A DNA stretch of 64,000 bases from Brucella pecoris (GCF_006376675.1 NZ_VEWK01000002.1:496001-560000), one strand, 5' to 3'; counted from the first letter of the stretch, positions 9,254-19,974 are shown. Made by a program: numbers and translations. Notes: generated by a model not told the origin, from the sequence alone.

Positions 9254-10462
9254 ATGCGATTGATTGAGTTGTACATCTTGCGCCGGGTGGCGATCATGTT
9301 CCTTGCAGTGCTTGGTGCGGCAGTGGGCATTACCTGGACAGTACAGGTGCTCCAGCGCATCGACTTTCTGACCACAAGCGGACAGACATTCCAGACAATC
9401 GTTCAGTTCAGCTCGCTTTTGATTCCGTCAGCCATCCCTCTCGTGATGCCGTTTGCGCTGATTATTGCGATCACACAGACGCTTTCGACGATGAATCAGG
9501 ATTCCGAACTGGTCGTCATCAATGCTTCGGGCGCACCGCGCAGTGCGGTCATGCGTCCTATTCTGATTCTTGCGGCCGTTATTTCCGTCGTGTCATTTCT
9601 CGTCGCCAATTATGTCGATCCCTATGCGCGCATGAACATGCGCGCGATGATCGCCAATGCCAGCGCCGACCTGATGAATGTCATCGTTCAGGAAGGCAAT
9701 TTCCGTAAGCTGGCGGATAATCTTTACATTCAGGTCGCTGAACGACGTGCCGACGGCAGCATCGGCGGGCTTTTCATTGCCGATTCCCGCGATCCATCAC
9801 TCGACCTCATCTATTATGCTGCGGATGGCGCGATTGCTTCGACGCCGACCGGCGACATGCTGCTGATGCAGAACGGCGAGGTGCAACGGCGCGACGTGTC
9901 GGATGGAACCGTTTCGATCATCAAGTTCAATTCCTACGCGTTCGACCTCAGCCAGTTCGCCTCGGCTGGTGACGATTTCGTCATCTATGCAAAGGACCGT
10001 CCGCTTTCCTATCTGTTGAACCCGGACCCGAACGACCCGGTCCTTCAAACCCGACCGCTACGCTATAAGGCCGAATTGCACCGGCGTCTGACGCAATGGC
10101 TCTACCCGGTTGTCTTTGCAATGATCGCACTGGCGTTCGCGGGCGATTCCCGTTCGCATCGCGAAGCGCGTGTCTCGGCATCCTTCTCGGCAATCAGCAC
10201 CGCCCTTCTCGTCTATTGGGCAGGCTACTTCGCATCGGATCGGGCAGACAAGGATGCAGGCTATATCGTCGTCATGTATCTCGTGCCTGCTGCCGTCATT
10301 CTCGTGACAGGCTTTGCGCTCGCCACCGGACGGCAGATCGGCCTGCCTGACAAATGGAACGACCGCATTCTGGATAGTTTCGACAGCTTGAGAAAGCGCG
10401 TTTCGGAACTCTATGCCCGTTTCACCGGACGTCCACGCAACAATGCCGGAGGCCAGGCATGA
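9254..10462 (+). CDS. lptF: LPS export ABC transporter permease LptF
   Basis: A 402-residue YjgP/YjgQ-family permease. With LptG it forms the inner-membrane channel of the LptB2FG complex that extracts LPS and hands it to the periplasmic bridge. Membrane segments lie at ~12-35, 55-80 and 95-120, then a periplasmic jellyroll (about 130-260), then three further segments (about 275-360), the family layout. The last bases overlap the lptG start (ATGA). First gene of the envelope block reaching to rsmA. Confidence 0.94.
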   Translation: MRLIELYILRRVAIMFLAVLGAAVGITWTVQVLQRIDFLTTSGQTFQTIVQFSSLLIPSAIPLVMPFALIIAITQTLSTMNQDSELVVINASGAPRSAVMRPILILAAVISVVSFLVANYVDPYARMNMRAMIANASADLMNVIVQEGNFRKLADNLYIQVAERRADGSIGGLFIADSRDPSLDLIYYAADGAIASTPTGDMLLMQNGEVQRRDVSDGTVSIIKFNSYAFDLSQFASAGDDFVIYAKDRPLSYLLNPDPNDPVLQTRPLRYKAELHRRLTQWLYPVVFAMIALAFAGDSRSHREARVSASFSAISTALLVYWAGYFASDRADKDAGYIVVMYLVPAAVILVTGFALATGRQIGLPDKWNDRILDSFDSLRKRVSELYARFTGRPRNNAGGQA

Positions 10463-11547
10463 TCGGCTGGACACTCGGACGCTATTTCTTCATCCGCTAT
10501 GTGCAGATCACGTTCTATTTTCTGCTCGGCATTTTCGCATTGTCATTGCTTCTCGATTTTACCGAGAATGCGAGCAAGCTTGCCAATCTGCCTGACTATA
10601 CGGTTTGGGCAGCGCTTGGCCTTTCCGCCATGCGCGTGCCCTTCATCATGCAGCAGATGATTCCATTCGTTGCCCTGTTCTCCGCAATGGCGACGCTCAT
10701 CTCGCTGAATAGAAAATACGAACTCGTAGTTGCGCGTTCGGTGGGCGTTTCCGCCTGGCAGTTCCTCTTGCCTGCCTGCTTCGGCGCCTTCCTGTTTGGC
10801 CTCGCCACGATCTTCATTCTCAATCCGTTCGCGGCTTACGGTTTTGCCAAGGCCGATGAAATTGCCTCGACGTGGAAGACCGGCAAGGTTACCGACGTAT
10901 CCGCGTTGCGTGACCCCTGGCTGCGCCAGAAGACCGATGAGGGTGAAACCATCATCGGCGCAAAAGGCATTCTGGATCAGGGGGCTACGCTTGCTGATGC
11001 GACATTCATTCAGTTCGATGAAAAGAAGAATATCAAGGTACGCTACGACGCACGGACCGCACAGCTGATGGACGGTCATTGGGAGCTAACCGACGTGACG
11101 CGATTCGCGCGCGGCGAAGAACCCCAGAAAATGGCGAGCCTCCAGATCGAGACGCAGCTTCGTCCGGAATATGTGGAAGAGAAGCTCGCGACACCGGACA
11201 CAATTCCCTTCACGCAGTTGCGTCACAAGATCGAAGTCGCACGTTCCTTTGGTTATTCGGCAAACGCTTTTGACATGCAATACCAGTCACTTCTGGCCTT
11301 GCCGGCCTTGCTGATGGCGATGACTCTCATTGCTGCAACAGTGTCGCTGAAATTTGTGCGGTTTGGTCAGTCAGGAGCTATGATTCTGGGTGGTGTTATC
11401 GCAGGCTTCATGCTTTATGTCGTTTCGGTGCTCGTGAAGGCATTCGGGAATGCGGGATTCGTTCCGCCATTCGTGGCTGCCTGGGTTCCAGTTATTATCG
11501 CGACATTCTTAGGTGTCTCCTTTCTGTTGCATAAGGAGGATGGTTAG
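10459..11547 (+). CDS. lptG: LPS export ABC transporter permease LptG
   Basis: A 362-residue partner of LptF. It begins MIGWTLGRYFFIRYVQITFY and has the same 3 + 3 membrane segment arrangement around a periplasmic beta domain (about 135-260). It overlaps lptF by 4 bases and lptD by 1 base, so translation of the three is likely coupled. The lptB ATPase is not in this window. Confidence 0.94.
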   Translation: MIGWTLGRYFFIRYVQITFYFLLGIFALSLLLDFTENASKLANLPDYTVWAALGLSAMRVPFIMQQMIPFVALFSAMATLISLNRKYELVVARSVGVSAWQFLLPACFGAFLFGLATIFILNPFAAYGFAKADEIASTWKTGKVTDVSALRDPWLRQKTDEGETIIGAKGILDQGATLADATFIQFDEKKNIKVRYDARTAQLMDGHWELTDVTRFARGEEPQKMASLQIETQLRPEYVEEKLATPDTIPFTQLRHKIEVARSFGYSANAFDMQYQSLLALPALLMAMTLIAATVSLKFVRFGQSGAMILGGVIAGFMLYVVSVLVKAFGNAGFVPPFVAAWVPVIIATFLGVSFLLHKEDG

Positions 11548-13919
11548 TGGGTTCGAGTAACGCCCGCATGGTATTGCCCCATTCGTTCTCGCGCCTGACG
11601 CGCGGGACGGCCTTGGCGTGCGTCCTTGCTTTGCCTTTCATTTCTGTCGCGGCCCTGCCCTCACCCGCATCGGCACAGGACACTCTTGCTGCCAATTACA
11701 AGAGCGATCCGAACGCACGCATGCTTCTGCAGGCTGACGAGCTTGTCTATGATCGCGACGTCAACACCGTCACGGCTCAGGGCAAGGTACGCATCGAGTA
11801 TGACGGTAATCATCTCGTCGCCGACAAGGTAACTTATAACCAGCAGACGCGGCGCATGACTGCGACGGGTAATGTTGAGATCGTCGAACGCGACGGCAAC
11901 AAGATCTATTCCGACCATATGGATGTCACCGACAGTTTCCGCGACGGCTTCGTAAACGGCCTTCGCGTCGAGACGACGGATAACACCCGCTTTGCAGCCG
12001 AAAGCGCTGAACGCAGCAACGGCGAGATCACGACATTCAACAACGGCGTCTATACGGCCTGCGAACCCTGCGCCAAGAATCCGGACAAGCCTGTTCTCTG
12101 GCAAATCAAGGCACGCAAGATCATCTGGAACAGCACGACAAAGACGGTCCGTTTCGAACATGGCCGCTTTGAGTTTCTCGGCATGCCGCTTGCCTGGTTC
12201 CCGGCATTCGAGATGGCCGACCCGACGGTGAAGCGCAAAAGCGGCTTCCTGTTTCCGGGCTTTTCCTACAAGGACGATCTCGGCTTCGGCATCAAGAATT
12301 CGTATTTCTGGGCACTCGCTCCGAATTACGATCTGACGCTTTCCACGACAGCCTATACCAAGCAGGGCTTCCTGACCGAGGCCGAATGGCGTCATCGTCT
12401 TGAAAATGGCACCTATAACCTTCGTATCGCTGGCATCCACCAGAACAAGCCCGAAGAATTCGATTTGAACACCGTTGACCGCGAAGAAGACAATCGCGGC
12501 ATGGTCTCCTCAAAAGGCGATTTCGAGCTCAATTCGCGTTGGCGTTTTGGCTGGGATGTGATGGCACAGACCGACCGGAATTTCAGCCGAACGTATGATA
12601 TTGAAGGGTATAATGCCGGAACTCAGGTTTCTAAAATATATCTCACGGGTATCAACAACCGTAACTATTTCGACCTGAATTTCTACCGCTTCAATGTGCA
12701 GGAATCCCTTCTCGCGGATAATCCGAGCGAAATGCATTCGAAGCAGCCTTGGGTTTTCCCAAGCCTCGACTATTCTTATACGATGCCAGAGCCGGTTTAT
12801 GGCGGTGAACTGAATTTCACCACCAATCTGCAGGCGCTGTACCGCCAGAATGCAAACCATACGGTGAATCCAAAAAATGGTTTGCCTTACTATGCTCGTA
12901 TTCCGGGCTTTAGCGGCACGAATGTTCGTCTGACCACTGAAGCAGAATGGAAGCGCACCTTCATCACGCCGGCCGGTCTCGTCATCACCCCATTGCTGGC
13001 ACTGCGCGGTGATGCAATCGGCACCAATACAAATTTCGATCCAGCCGCCGCTGGCTATACGGACGCACTTGTGCGCTCGGAAGCCTTACGCGCCATGGCA
13101 ACCGCCGGGCTTGAACTGCGCTGGCCGATCCTGTTCTCGACCACGAGCTCGACCCATATCATCGAGCCGATCGCACAGCTTTATGTTCGCAACAACGAAC
13201 GCTATGCGGGCGAATTGCCAAATGAAGACGCCCAGAGCTTTGTCTTCGATGCGACGAACCTGTTCTCGCGCGACAAGTTCTCCGGTTATGACCGTGTCGA
13301 AGGCGGCACTCGCGCCAATCTTGGTCTGCGCTATTCAGGCAATTTCAACAACAGCGACTGGGCTCTTTATGCCCTCGGCGGTCAGTCGTTCCAGTTGGGT
13401 GGGGTAAATTCTTACGGTACCAGCGATTTCGTGAATGTCGGCGCAGATTCCGGCCTGCAGGATGCGCGCTCCGACTATGTGGCCATGATCGGTACGTCCA
13501 ATTCGACAGGTCTTGCCCTGGCTGCTCGCGGACGCTTCGACAAGGAGAGTTTCTCGGTCCAACGTGGCGAACTTGAAGCCCAGCAGAGCTGGCAGAAGCT
13601 GACAGTTTCCGCGCAGTACGCCTATATCGCGCCACAACCTGCTTACGGATATAACGACCTCCGCCAGGAAGTTACAGGTTCGGCAACGGCTCGTATCAAT
13701 ACAAACTGGCGCGTTTTCGGTTCAGGTACCTATGATCTTGTCTCCGAAACATTGGTACGCGCATCGTCTGGCCTCGCCTATGACGATGAGTGTTTCACTT
13801 ACTCTATGGCATATACCCAGACCCGCAATCCGGGTGAGGATAAAACCTCATATGGCATAGGCTTCAACATTTCGCTGCGCACGTTGGGTGACATAGGCAG
13901 CGGCACTCAGACTTTCTAA
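11547..13919 (+). CDS. lptD: LPS-assembly protein LptD (outer-membrane translocon)
   Basis: A 790-residue LptD that inserts LPS into the outer leaflet of the outer membrane. A signal peptide (cleaved near SAQDTLAAN) is followed by a LptA-like OstA domain (ARMLLQADELVYDRDVNTVT, about 55-150) and the LptD beta-barrel domain to the C-terminus, which ends in phenylalanine as outer-membrane barrels do. The start is a GTG at 11547 overlapping the lptG TAG by one base, with aaggagg seven bases before it. An internal ATG at 11568 is the alternative and would still leave a signal peptide. Confidence 0.95.
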   Translation: MGSSNARMVLPHSFSRLTRGTALACVLALPFISVAALPSPASAQDTLAANYKSDPNARMLLQADELVYDRDVNTVTAQGKVRIEYDGNHLVADKVTYNQQTRRMTATGNVEIVERDGNKIYSDHMDVTDSFRDGFVNGLRVETTDNTRFAAESAERSNGEITTFNNGVYTACEPCAKNPDKPVLWQIKARKIIWNSTTKTVRFEHGRFEFLGMPLAWFPAFEMADPTVKRKSGFLFPGFSYKDDLGFGIKNSYFWALAPNYDLTLSTTAYTKQGFLTEAEWRHRLENGTYNLRIAGIHQNKPEEFDLNTVDREEDNRGMVSSKGDFELNSRWRFGWDVMAQTDRNFSRTYDIEGYNAGTQVSKIYLTGINNRNYFDLNFYRFNVQESLLADNPSEMHSKQPWVFPSLDYSYTMPEPVYGGELNFTTNLQALYRQNANHTVNPKNGLPYYARIPGFSGTNVRLTTEAEWKRTFITPAGLVITPLLALRGDAIGTNTNFDPAAAGYTDALVRSEALRAMATAGLELRWPILFSTTSSTHIIEPIAQLYVRNNERYAGELPNEDAQSFVFDATNLFSRDKFSGYDRVEGGTRANLGLRYSGNFNNSDWALYALGGQSFQLGGVNSYGTSDFVNVGADSGLQDARSDYVAMIGTSNSTGLALAARGRFDKESFSVQRGELEAQQSWQKLTVSAQYAYIAPQPAYGYNDLRQEVTGSATARINTNWRVFGSGTYDLVSETLVRASSGLAYDDECFTYSMAYTQTRNPGEDKTSYGIGFNISLRTLGDIGSGTQTF

Positions 13920-13927
13920 ACTTGACG

Positions 13928-13960
13928 GACCGGAAGCACCAGAAATGCTTCCGGTCTTTT
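13928..13960 (+). terminator. Rho-independent terminator after lptD
   Basis: An 11-bp stem gaccggaagca / tgcttccggtc (13928-13938 with 13946-13956) with a 7-base loop and TTTT. It should separate the lptFGD transcript from surA, so surA-pdxA-rsmA probably also has its own promoter in 13961-14207. Confidence 0.85.
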
Positions 13961-14207
13961 CATTTCATTCGACAAAGAAATTTGCACATCAAAGCCTGAT
14001 TTGGCTTTCTTTCTGTAGTATTCACACGATACAACCTTCGCAAAATAGCTTTTGGGTCATTGTTTCGCCGCACTGGGTCATCTATACAGGCAGCTTATGA
14101 TCAGCAGCTGATATGATTGATTGTTGGCTGACCGACGATAATGACCATAAAGGGATATGTCCGGTAAGGATTGTCGTTCATCGACCGGAAGGAATCGGGA
14201 AAGAAAG

Positions 14208-15167
14208 ATGATGATTGCAAGACCTCTCTTCGCCTCCATGCTAAGCGCCGCTGTCTGCATGACGACGCTTGGAACGGTTGCGGTTCCAGCATTTGCTGCA
14301 GGTGCAGGTTCCGAGGTCAAAGTCATCGTTTCCGGCAACGCCATCACGAACAGCGACATTCAGCACCGCGTGGCCTTTTTGAAGCTGCAGCGCAAAGGCG
14401 GCAATCTCAGCCAGATTGCCAAGCAAGAACTGACTGATGAAATGCTGAAGCGCGTCGAGATGAAATCGCGCGGCATCAATATTTCCGAACAGCAGGTCGA
14501 TGAGGCTTATGCCGGTTTTGCCAGCCGTAACAAGATGAGCCTGGCACAGCTCAATCAGTTGATGAACCAGTCTGGTGTTACGCCGGATCATTTCAAGAAA
14601 TACATCATGGTCCAGATGGGCTGGGGCCGTCTCGTCAGTGCCCGCTTCCGTGCGACCGGCATGGTCAGCGAACAGGAAGCCGTTCAGCGCATGTTGAAGG
14701 ATGGCGGCAAGAAGCCTGTGGCGACCGAATATCGCCTCCAGCAGGTGATTTTCGTGGTACCCGCCTCCAAGCGTTCTCCTGCCCTGCTCTCCAAGCGCAA
14801 GCAGGAAGCCAATGCACTTCGCTCGCGCTTCCAGAACTGCGATGCAACCCGTCAGCAAGCCAAGGGCATTCTTGACGTAACCGTTCGCGATCTTGGCCGT
14901 ATCATCGAGCAGCAATTGCCGAACGAATGGTCGAAAGCGGTCAAGGCAACGTCAGTCGGCGGCACCACCCCGCCGCAGGAAACCGAAAAGGGCGTTGAAT
15001 TCCTGGCCGTCTGCTCGACCAAGCAGGTATCAGATGACCGTGTTGCCCAGCTCGTCTTCTCCATGGAAGGCGCGGATTCCGCTGCCGGTCAGGAAAAGAA
15101 AGCCGAACAGCTCAGCGAGAAATATCTCAAGGAACTGCGCGAAAAGGCGACAATCGTCAATCGCTAA
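14208..15167 (+). CDS. surA: SurA-type periplasmic chaperone / peptidyl-prolyl isomerase
   Basis: A 319-residue protein from the ATG at 14208 or the adjacent 14211. A signal peptide (ASMLSAAVCMTTLG... PAFAAGAG) precedes a SurA N-terminal domain (VSGNAITNSDIQHRVAFLKL; the KQELTDEMLKRVEMKSRGI helix pair), about 30-170. The remainder resembles a single, degenerate parvulin domain (EYRLQQVIFVVP... VRDLGRI). SurA helps outer-membrane proteins fold. Position between lptD and pdxA matches E. coli lptD-surA-pdxA-rsmA. E. coli SurA is larger (428 residues, two parvulin domains), so isomerase activity is uncertain. Confidence 0.85.
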   Translation: MMIARPLFASMLSAAVCMTTLGTVAVPAFAAGAGSEVKVIVSGNAITNSDIQHRVAFLKLQRKGGNLSQIAKQELTDEMLKRVEMKSRGINISEQQVDEAYAGFASRNKMSLAQLNQLMNQSGVTPDHFKKYIMVQMGWGRLVSARFRATGMVSEQEAVQRMLKDGGKKPVATEYRLQQVIFVVPASKRSPALLSKRKQEANALRSRFQNCDATRQQAKGILDVTVRDLGRIIEQQLPNEWSKAVKATSVGGTTPPQETEKGVEFLAVCSTKQVSDDRVAQLVFSMEGADSAAGQEKKAEQLSEKYLKELREKATIVNR

Positions 15168-15211
15168 ACTGACCTGACGGATTCATCCGTATTCATTGGA
15201 CTATTGACGCG

Positions 15212-16240
15212 ATGTCCGCAGCACCTGTTCCTCCCCTCGCCATCAGCATTGGCGATCCGTCCGGCATCGGCCCCGACGTTGCACTTGTCGCCTGGCTCCG
15301 GCGCGACGAGCTTGCGCTGCCGCCTTTCGCCTTGCTGGCAGATCCGCTTCAACTTGCAGAACGTGCGCGACATCTCGGACTTGAAATCGAGATTGCGGTT
15401 GTTCCCGCCATTGCTGAGGCAAGCCGCGTGTTTTCTCATGCATTGCCGGTACTTCCGCTCGACAACAAGCTGACGGATAGCGTCGGCAAACCCTTGCCGG
15501 AGAACGCTGCTGGCATCATCGAAGCCATCGAGCGCGCCGTCGAACTCACGCTGAAAGGTGAAGCTTCGGCAGTTGTCACCTGTCCGATTTCAAAGAAGCC
15601 GCTTTATGAAGCCGGGTTTCATCATCCGGGCCACACGGAGTTTCTGGCAGAACTGGCCAGCAAATATCTGGGCAAGCCTGTCACGCCAGTCATGATGCTG
15701 GCCGGTCCGCAGCTTCGCGCCGTTCCAGTCACCATACACATTCCGCTTTCCGAAGTGCCGGTCCGTTTGAATACTGTCGATATCATCGAAGTTTCGCGGA
15801 TCACTGCCACTGAGCTGCGGGAACGGTTCGGCATTCTGTCGCCGCGTCTCGCCATATCCGGGCTTAACCCGCATGCGGGAGAAGGTGGGGCCATGGGGAA
15901 AGAGGATGACGCCATCATCCTTCCCGCAATCGAGGCATTGCGCCGTGAAGGAATAAACGCTCGCGGGCCCCTGCCCGCCGATACGATGTTTCACGCGCCC
16001 GCCCGCGCGACCTATGATGCTGCGGTCTGCATGTATCACGATCAGGCCCTTATCCCGGCCAAGGCACTTGCATTCGATGAGACAGTGAATGTGACCTTGG
16101 GTCTTCCCTTCATTCGCACGTCGCCGGATCATGGCACGGCTTTCGATATTGCTGGCAAAGGCATTGCCCGCCCGGACAGCCTTGTCGCGGCCATTCGTCT
16201 TGCACAGGAACTGGCTGAAAACGCAGCCAACGCACATTAA
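15212..16240 (+). CDS. pdxA: 4-hydroxythreonine-4-phosphate dehydrogenase
   Basis: A 342-residue PdxA of the DXP-dependent pyridoxal phosphate pathway, oxidising 4-phosphohydroxy-L-threonine with NAD. Visible signatures are [16 protein letters not shown] at the N-terminus, [20 protein letters not shown] (substrate and metal-site His), [18 protein letters not shown] and [14 protein letters not shown] with the metal-binding His. The stop is 13 bases before the rsmA start. Confidence 0.96.
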   Translation: MSAAPVPPLAISIGDPSGIGPDVALVAWLRRDELALPPFALLADPLQLAERARHLGLEIEIAVVPAIAEASRVFSHALPVLPLDNKLTDSVGKPLPENAAGIIEAIERAVELTLKGEASAVVTCPISKKPLYEAGFHHPGHTEFLAELASKYLGKPVTPVMMLAGPQLRAVPVTIHIPLSEVPVRLNTVDIIEVSRITATELRERFGILSPRLAISGLNPHAGEGGAMGKEDDAIILPAIEALRREGINARGPLPADTMFHAPARATYDAAVCMYHDQALIPAKALAFDETVNVTLGLPFIRTSPDHGTAFDIAGKGIARPDSLVAAIRLAQELAENAANAH

Positions 16241-16253
16241 CGAGTACAATGGC

Positions 16254-17090
16254 ATGAGTATTGATGGCCTTCCCCCGCTTCGCGAGGTAATTGAACGGCA
16301 CGATCTGATGCCGAAGAAATCGCTCGGCCAGAACTTCCTTTTCGACCTCAATCTAACATCGAAAATCGCCCGTCAGGCGGGTAATTTGCAGGATCAGCCT
16401 GTTATTGAGGTTGGCCCAGGCCCCGGCGGTCTGACCCGAGCACTTCTTGCGCAAGGCGCTTATGTCACTGCAATCGAACGCGATGAACGTTGCCTGGATG
16501 CGCTTGCGGAGATCGAAGCGCATTATCCGGGTCGTCTGCGCATCATTTCCGGTGACGCCCTTGAGCAGGATTTTGCAGCACTGTTTCCAAACGGGCCGAA
16601 GCCGCGCATCGTTGCCAATCTGCCTTACAATGTCGGCACGCAGTTGCTGCTTAACTGGCTGCTGGTCGAGCCGTGGCCGCCCTTCTATTCATCCATGACT
16701 TTGATGTTCCAACGGGAGGTCGCCGAGCGTATCGTCGCGACACCGGACAGCGATCACTATGGACGTCTGGGTGTGCTTGCCGGATGGCGAACAGTTTCCA
16801 AGATCAGTTTCGATGTGCCGCCGCAGGCATTTACGCCGCCGCCGAAAGTCATGTCGTCGGTCGTTCATATTATTCCGCGTGAAAATCCGCTGCCTTGCAA
16901 CGCCAATGCGCTTGGACAAATTACGCAAGCTGCCTTTGGACAACGCCGCAAGATGCTGCGCCAGAGCCTGAAACCTGTTGGCGGCGCCGAGCTTCTCGAA
17001 AAGACCGGCATCGACGGAACGCGCCGTGCAGAAACGCTCAGCGTCGAAGAGTTTGTCGCGCTGGCAAACGCCCTTCGCCCACTCAAATAG
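16254..17090 (+). CDS. rsmA: 16S rRNA (adenine1518/1519-N6,N6)-dimethyltransferase
   Basis: A 278-residue RsmA/KsgA starting at the ATG at 16254 ([20 protein letters not shown]); the open frame upstream only runs back inside pdxA. The SAM-binding motif [14 protein letters not shown] and the catalytic NLPYNVGTQ are both present. It dimethylates two adenines in helix 45 of 16S rRNA late in 30S assembly. It is the last gene of the lptF-rsmA block and ends one base before the stop of the convergent M23 gene. Confidence 0.96.
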   Translation: MSIDGLPPLREVIERHDLMPKKSLGQNFLFDLNLTSKIARQAGNLQDQPVIEVGPGPGGLTRALLAQGAYVTAIERDERCLDALAEIEAHYPGRLRIISGDALEQDFAALFPNGPKPRIVANLPYNVGTQLLLNWLLVEPWPPFYSSMTLMFQREVAERIVATPDSDHYGRLGVLAGWRTVSKISFDVPPQAFTPPPKVMSSVVHIIPRENPLPCNANALGQITQAAFGQRRKMLRQSLKPVGGAELLEKTGIDGTRRAETLSVEEFVALANALRPLK

Positions 17091-18833
17091 TTAGTGATGA
17101 CGGCTGCTTTTCCCCGAAGCTGACTTCGTGGCTTCGGGTGCAACGGGCATGACTGGCAGCTTCATTTCGTTGACGATCTGGCCCACATGGTCGATTTCTT
17201 CACGGAAGCTGTTCAGGGATGAGCCGGTCAGTTTTTCGCCAGCATTGAGACGCGCCGTCAACGGATCGACATATTGGTCGCCAACCTTGAGCTCGTAATA
17301 GAGGTGCGGGCCGGTCGAATAGCCCGTCGAACCGACATAGGCGATCACTTCTCCCTGCTTCACGCGATCACCGACCTTCAAGCCCTTCTTGGCCGATGAA
17401 AGATGCGCATATGTCGTGCTGTAGCCGCCCTGATGGCGTATGCGGACATACTTGCCATATCCCTTCTGATACGAGATCAGTTCCACCACACCGTCACCCG
17501 CCGCAACGATAGGCGAGCCGATCGGCGCATCATAATCGACACCATTGTGATGTTTGCGAACATGCAGAACGGGATGGATGCGCCAGCCGAAACCATCATT
17601 GAGACGGCCATTCGGCAGCGGCTTCTGCATGAGATATTTCGTCATGGACGAACCGTCTTCATTGAAATAGTCGGCACCGTTATTGCCTTCATGACGGTAC
17701 AGGCGGCGGCTCTTACCGTCTGTCGTGAACTCGACGAAAACCAGTTCCGGTTCGGTCTCTGCGCTTTTGCGGAATAGAAGGTCGATCAAATCGGGCTTTT
17801 TGCCGTCATTCAGCGAAATACCATTCTGCGAAGCCAGCTTCTCGACTTCACCGACGATTGTTTTCGGTGCACCTGCCTGCTCCAGCCGCGATGAAATGGA
17901 GCCGCTATTGCTGACCGCATTTTGCGGATGATAGGCTGTCAGCATCGCATCGCGCGACAGGCGCGCAAAAAGGCGCTCATTGCCGGTGGCTCGGAAAACG
18001 CCATCGTCGGCGCGTCCATAGATCGCCTTGTCGATATCGCCATGCTCGAAGCGTGCAAGCGCGATATGCTGCTCTCCATCGGCGTGTTGCCTCGATTTGT
18101 CGACCAGTAGTTCAAGATTGTCTCCGGGCACCAGTTCTGTGCGTGCCAGGGCCTCCTCAAGCCGGTTGCTGTCTTCGACCGCAATCCCCGCCGCCTGCAA
18201 CAATGCGCCCAGTCGCTCACGCGACTGCGGTGCGACAATAATCTCGTGAACCTTTGCGCCCGAAGCGACAGCCGGTTTGGCGAGGCTGACATTCACAGGA
18301 ACACCCCGTTCCAGCTCTTCCTCTGGCCGTTTCGGCAAGGATTTCGGTACGGAAATCCCTCCGCGCAGCGTGTCGTCCAAGGCAGCACGGCTGGAACCTT
18401 TGAGATCGAGCACCACATGCTGATAGGTGTATAGACGCGCATCACCGTCCTCGACGCCTTCAGCGATGTCAATACGCCGCGATATGCGGCTGGTCGGATC
18501 GCCATTCACCGCTGGCGTCAGACGCGCCTCTTTCGTCGCGGCATGATGCTGAGCCAAGGTCGCCGGATTGACCATGACAGGTTGCGAAGCGTGACCATGG
18601 CCTACAAGTCGCCCGGTCGTAAACAGAAACCCACCTCCGGCTATGGCCGTTGCTGTGATCAGCGCCAGACAGAACCGTAGATGCGTATGCAGGGAAAACC
18701 GGACCTGCCGGAATGGTTTCAAACTGTGGGAAGAAAGCGGTTCGCCCTTCAGGGCCGACTTGAAGGCCGCAAAATCTGGCTCTGCCGTCGCAGCAACTTT
18801 TCTTTCGTTTGCTGGCGCTGACCAGAAGACCAT
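17091..18833 (-). CDS. M23-family (LytM-like) murein peptidase
   Basis: About 580 residues from the ATG at 18833; the frame opens at a TTG nine bases earlier. One membrane segment (LALITATAIAGGGFLFTTG, about 55-75) anchors a long periplasmic region. The C-terminal LytM domain has HNGVDYDAPIGSPIVAAGDG (metal His and Asp), YAHLS and TGPHLYYELKVG. The middle (about 170-290) looks LysM/OapA-like (LLQAAGIAVEDSNRLEEAL). Members cut peptidoglycan cross-links or activate amidases. The TGPHLYYE form, with Tyr in place of the second His of the usual HLHFE, is common in this family. Confidence 0.9.
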   Translation of the reverse strand: MVFWSAPANERKVAATAEPDFAAFKSALKGEPLSSHSLKPFRQVRFSLHTHLRFCLALITATAIAGGGFLFTTGRLVGHGHASQPVMVNPATLAQHHAATKEARLTPAVNGDPTSRISRRIDIAEGVEDGDARLYTYQHVVLDLKGSSRAALDDTLRGGISVPKSLPKRPEEELERGVPVNVSLAKPAVASGAKVHEIIVAPQSRERLGALLQAAGIAVEDSNRLEEALARTELVPGDNLELLVDKSRQHADGEQHIALARFEHGDIDKAIYGRADDGVFRATGNERLFARLSRDAMLTAYHPQNAVSNSGSISSRLEQAGAPKTIVGEVEKLASQNGISLNDGKKPDLIDLLFRKSAETEPELVFVEFTTDGKSRRLYRHEGNNGADYFNEDGSSMTKYLMQKPLPNGRLNDGFGWRIHPVLHVRKHHNGVDYDAPIGSPIVAAGDGVVELISYQKGYGKYVRIRHQGGYSTTYAHLSSAKKGLKVGDRVKQGEVIAYVGSTGYSTGPHLYYELKVGDQYVDPLTARLNAGEKLTGSSLNSFREEIDHVGQIVNEMKLPVMPVAPEATKSASGKSSRHH

Positions 18834-18960
18834 TTTGAACAATTCTCCACCACTGGATTATCGGCGGATCAGTGGTAAAGACAGCGGCCAAAATAAGGCT
18901 TACGGCGGGATATCCACCGTAAGAGAATCACATTCTGTGAATTCTGAAGATCGGGTCTTC

Positions 18961-19000
18961 AGAGCGCCGTGCGTCCACTTGGACGCACAAAGGACGCTCT
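18961..19000. repeat. Nested palindromic intergenic element
   Basis: A perfect core palindrome gtgcgtcca / tggacgcac (18969-18977 with 18980-18988) lies inside outer arms agagcg / cgctct. A separate small hairpin gaaga-tcggg-tcttc lies just upstream (18948-18962). It sits between the M23 gene and the rarD-like gene, both on the minus strand. I recall near-identical elements in Brucella genomes but cannot check. Confidence 0.6.
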
Positions 19001-19038
19001 AACTTATTAATCTACGCATCGTTCTTTCCGAAAATCGA

Positions 19039-19974
19039 TTACGATTTTCGAGCCGATGCCGTAGCCCGCCCCCGGCGATGTTCGACCAGCATCGACCACG
19101 TATAGAGCGCAAGCCCAGCCCAGATCAGCGCGAAAGCACCCAGCTGCGCATTTGAGAACGGCTCGTGGAAGATGAAGATCGCAAAGAAAAACAGCATCGT
19201 CGGCGTCATGTACTGCATGAGACCGAGTGTGGTATAACGCAGCAGCTTTGCACCACCCGCATAAAGGATCAGCGGAATAGCCGTGAAAGGTCCGGCCAAC
19301 AACAACATCGTCACATTGAATGCCGGGCCCGTAGAGAAATGGTCCTGACCGTTTGCGGCGAGCCATAGCACATAGCCGAGCGCCGGAATACACAGGATGA
19401 GCACTTCGAGCGTGAAGCCCTGCAGAGGTGGCATGGGCAATGATTTGCGGAAGAAACCATAGAGGCCAAAAGTCAGCGGCAGCGCCAGCGATACCCATGG
19501 CAGACCGCCTGCATTGATCGTCAGCAAAAGCACAGCTGCAAAAGCGAACCCGACAGCGACATACTGAACCTTGGTCAGCCTCTCGCCAAGAAACAGACCG
19601 CCGAGAACGACATTGAACAGGGGATTGATGTAATAGCCAAGTGCTGCACCCATCACCTGATCGTGGGCAACAGCCCAGACATAGATCGACCAGTTAATGG
19701 TGATCAGTCCGGCGGTCAGGGCAGCCATGGCCAGCATGCGCGGCTGGCGCACGGCATTGAGAATATCCTTGAACTGCCCCAACACAAGAAGGAGCGCCAG
19801 CGCGACCGGAACCGACCAGATCACACGGTGCGACACGACTTCCATCGCCGGGATGTGACCGAGTGCCTTGAGATAGAACGGGAGAGCGCCCCAGAGCCCA
19901 TAGGCTCCGATAGCCATCAAAAACCCGCGCGACCCGTCAGACAGGCGCGTATCGGTGATGGTTTGATCGGACAT
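19039..19974 (-). CDS. rarD: RarD-like EamA-family transporter
   Basis: A 311-residue inner-membrane protein with about ten hydrophobic helices in two EamA halves. RarD-like features are the N-terminal GFLMAIGAYGLWGALPFYLK, VVSHRVIWSVPVALALL and the INWSIYVWAVAHDQVMGAAL segment. A strong RBS (aggagagagg) precedes the ATG at 19974. RarD proteins are presumed metabolite exporters; no substrate can be inferred. It stands alone between two repeat elements. Confidence 0.85.
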   Translation of the reverse strand: MSDQTITDTRLSDGSRGFLMAIGAYGLWGALPFYLKALGHIPAMEVVSHRVIWSVPVALALLLVLGQFKDILNAVRQPRMLAMAALTAGLITINWSIYVWAVAHDQVMGAALGYYINPLFNVVLGGLFLGERLTKVQYVAVGFAFAAVLLLTINAGGLPWVSLALPLTFGLYGFFRKSLPMPPLQGFTLEVLILCIPALGYVLWLAANGQDHFSTGPAFNVTMLLLAGPFTAIPLILYAGGAKLLRYTTLGLMQYMTPTMLFFFAIFIFHEPFSNAQLGAFALIWAGLALYTWSMLVEHRRGRATASARKS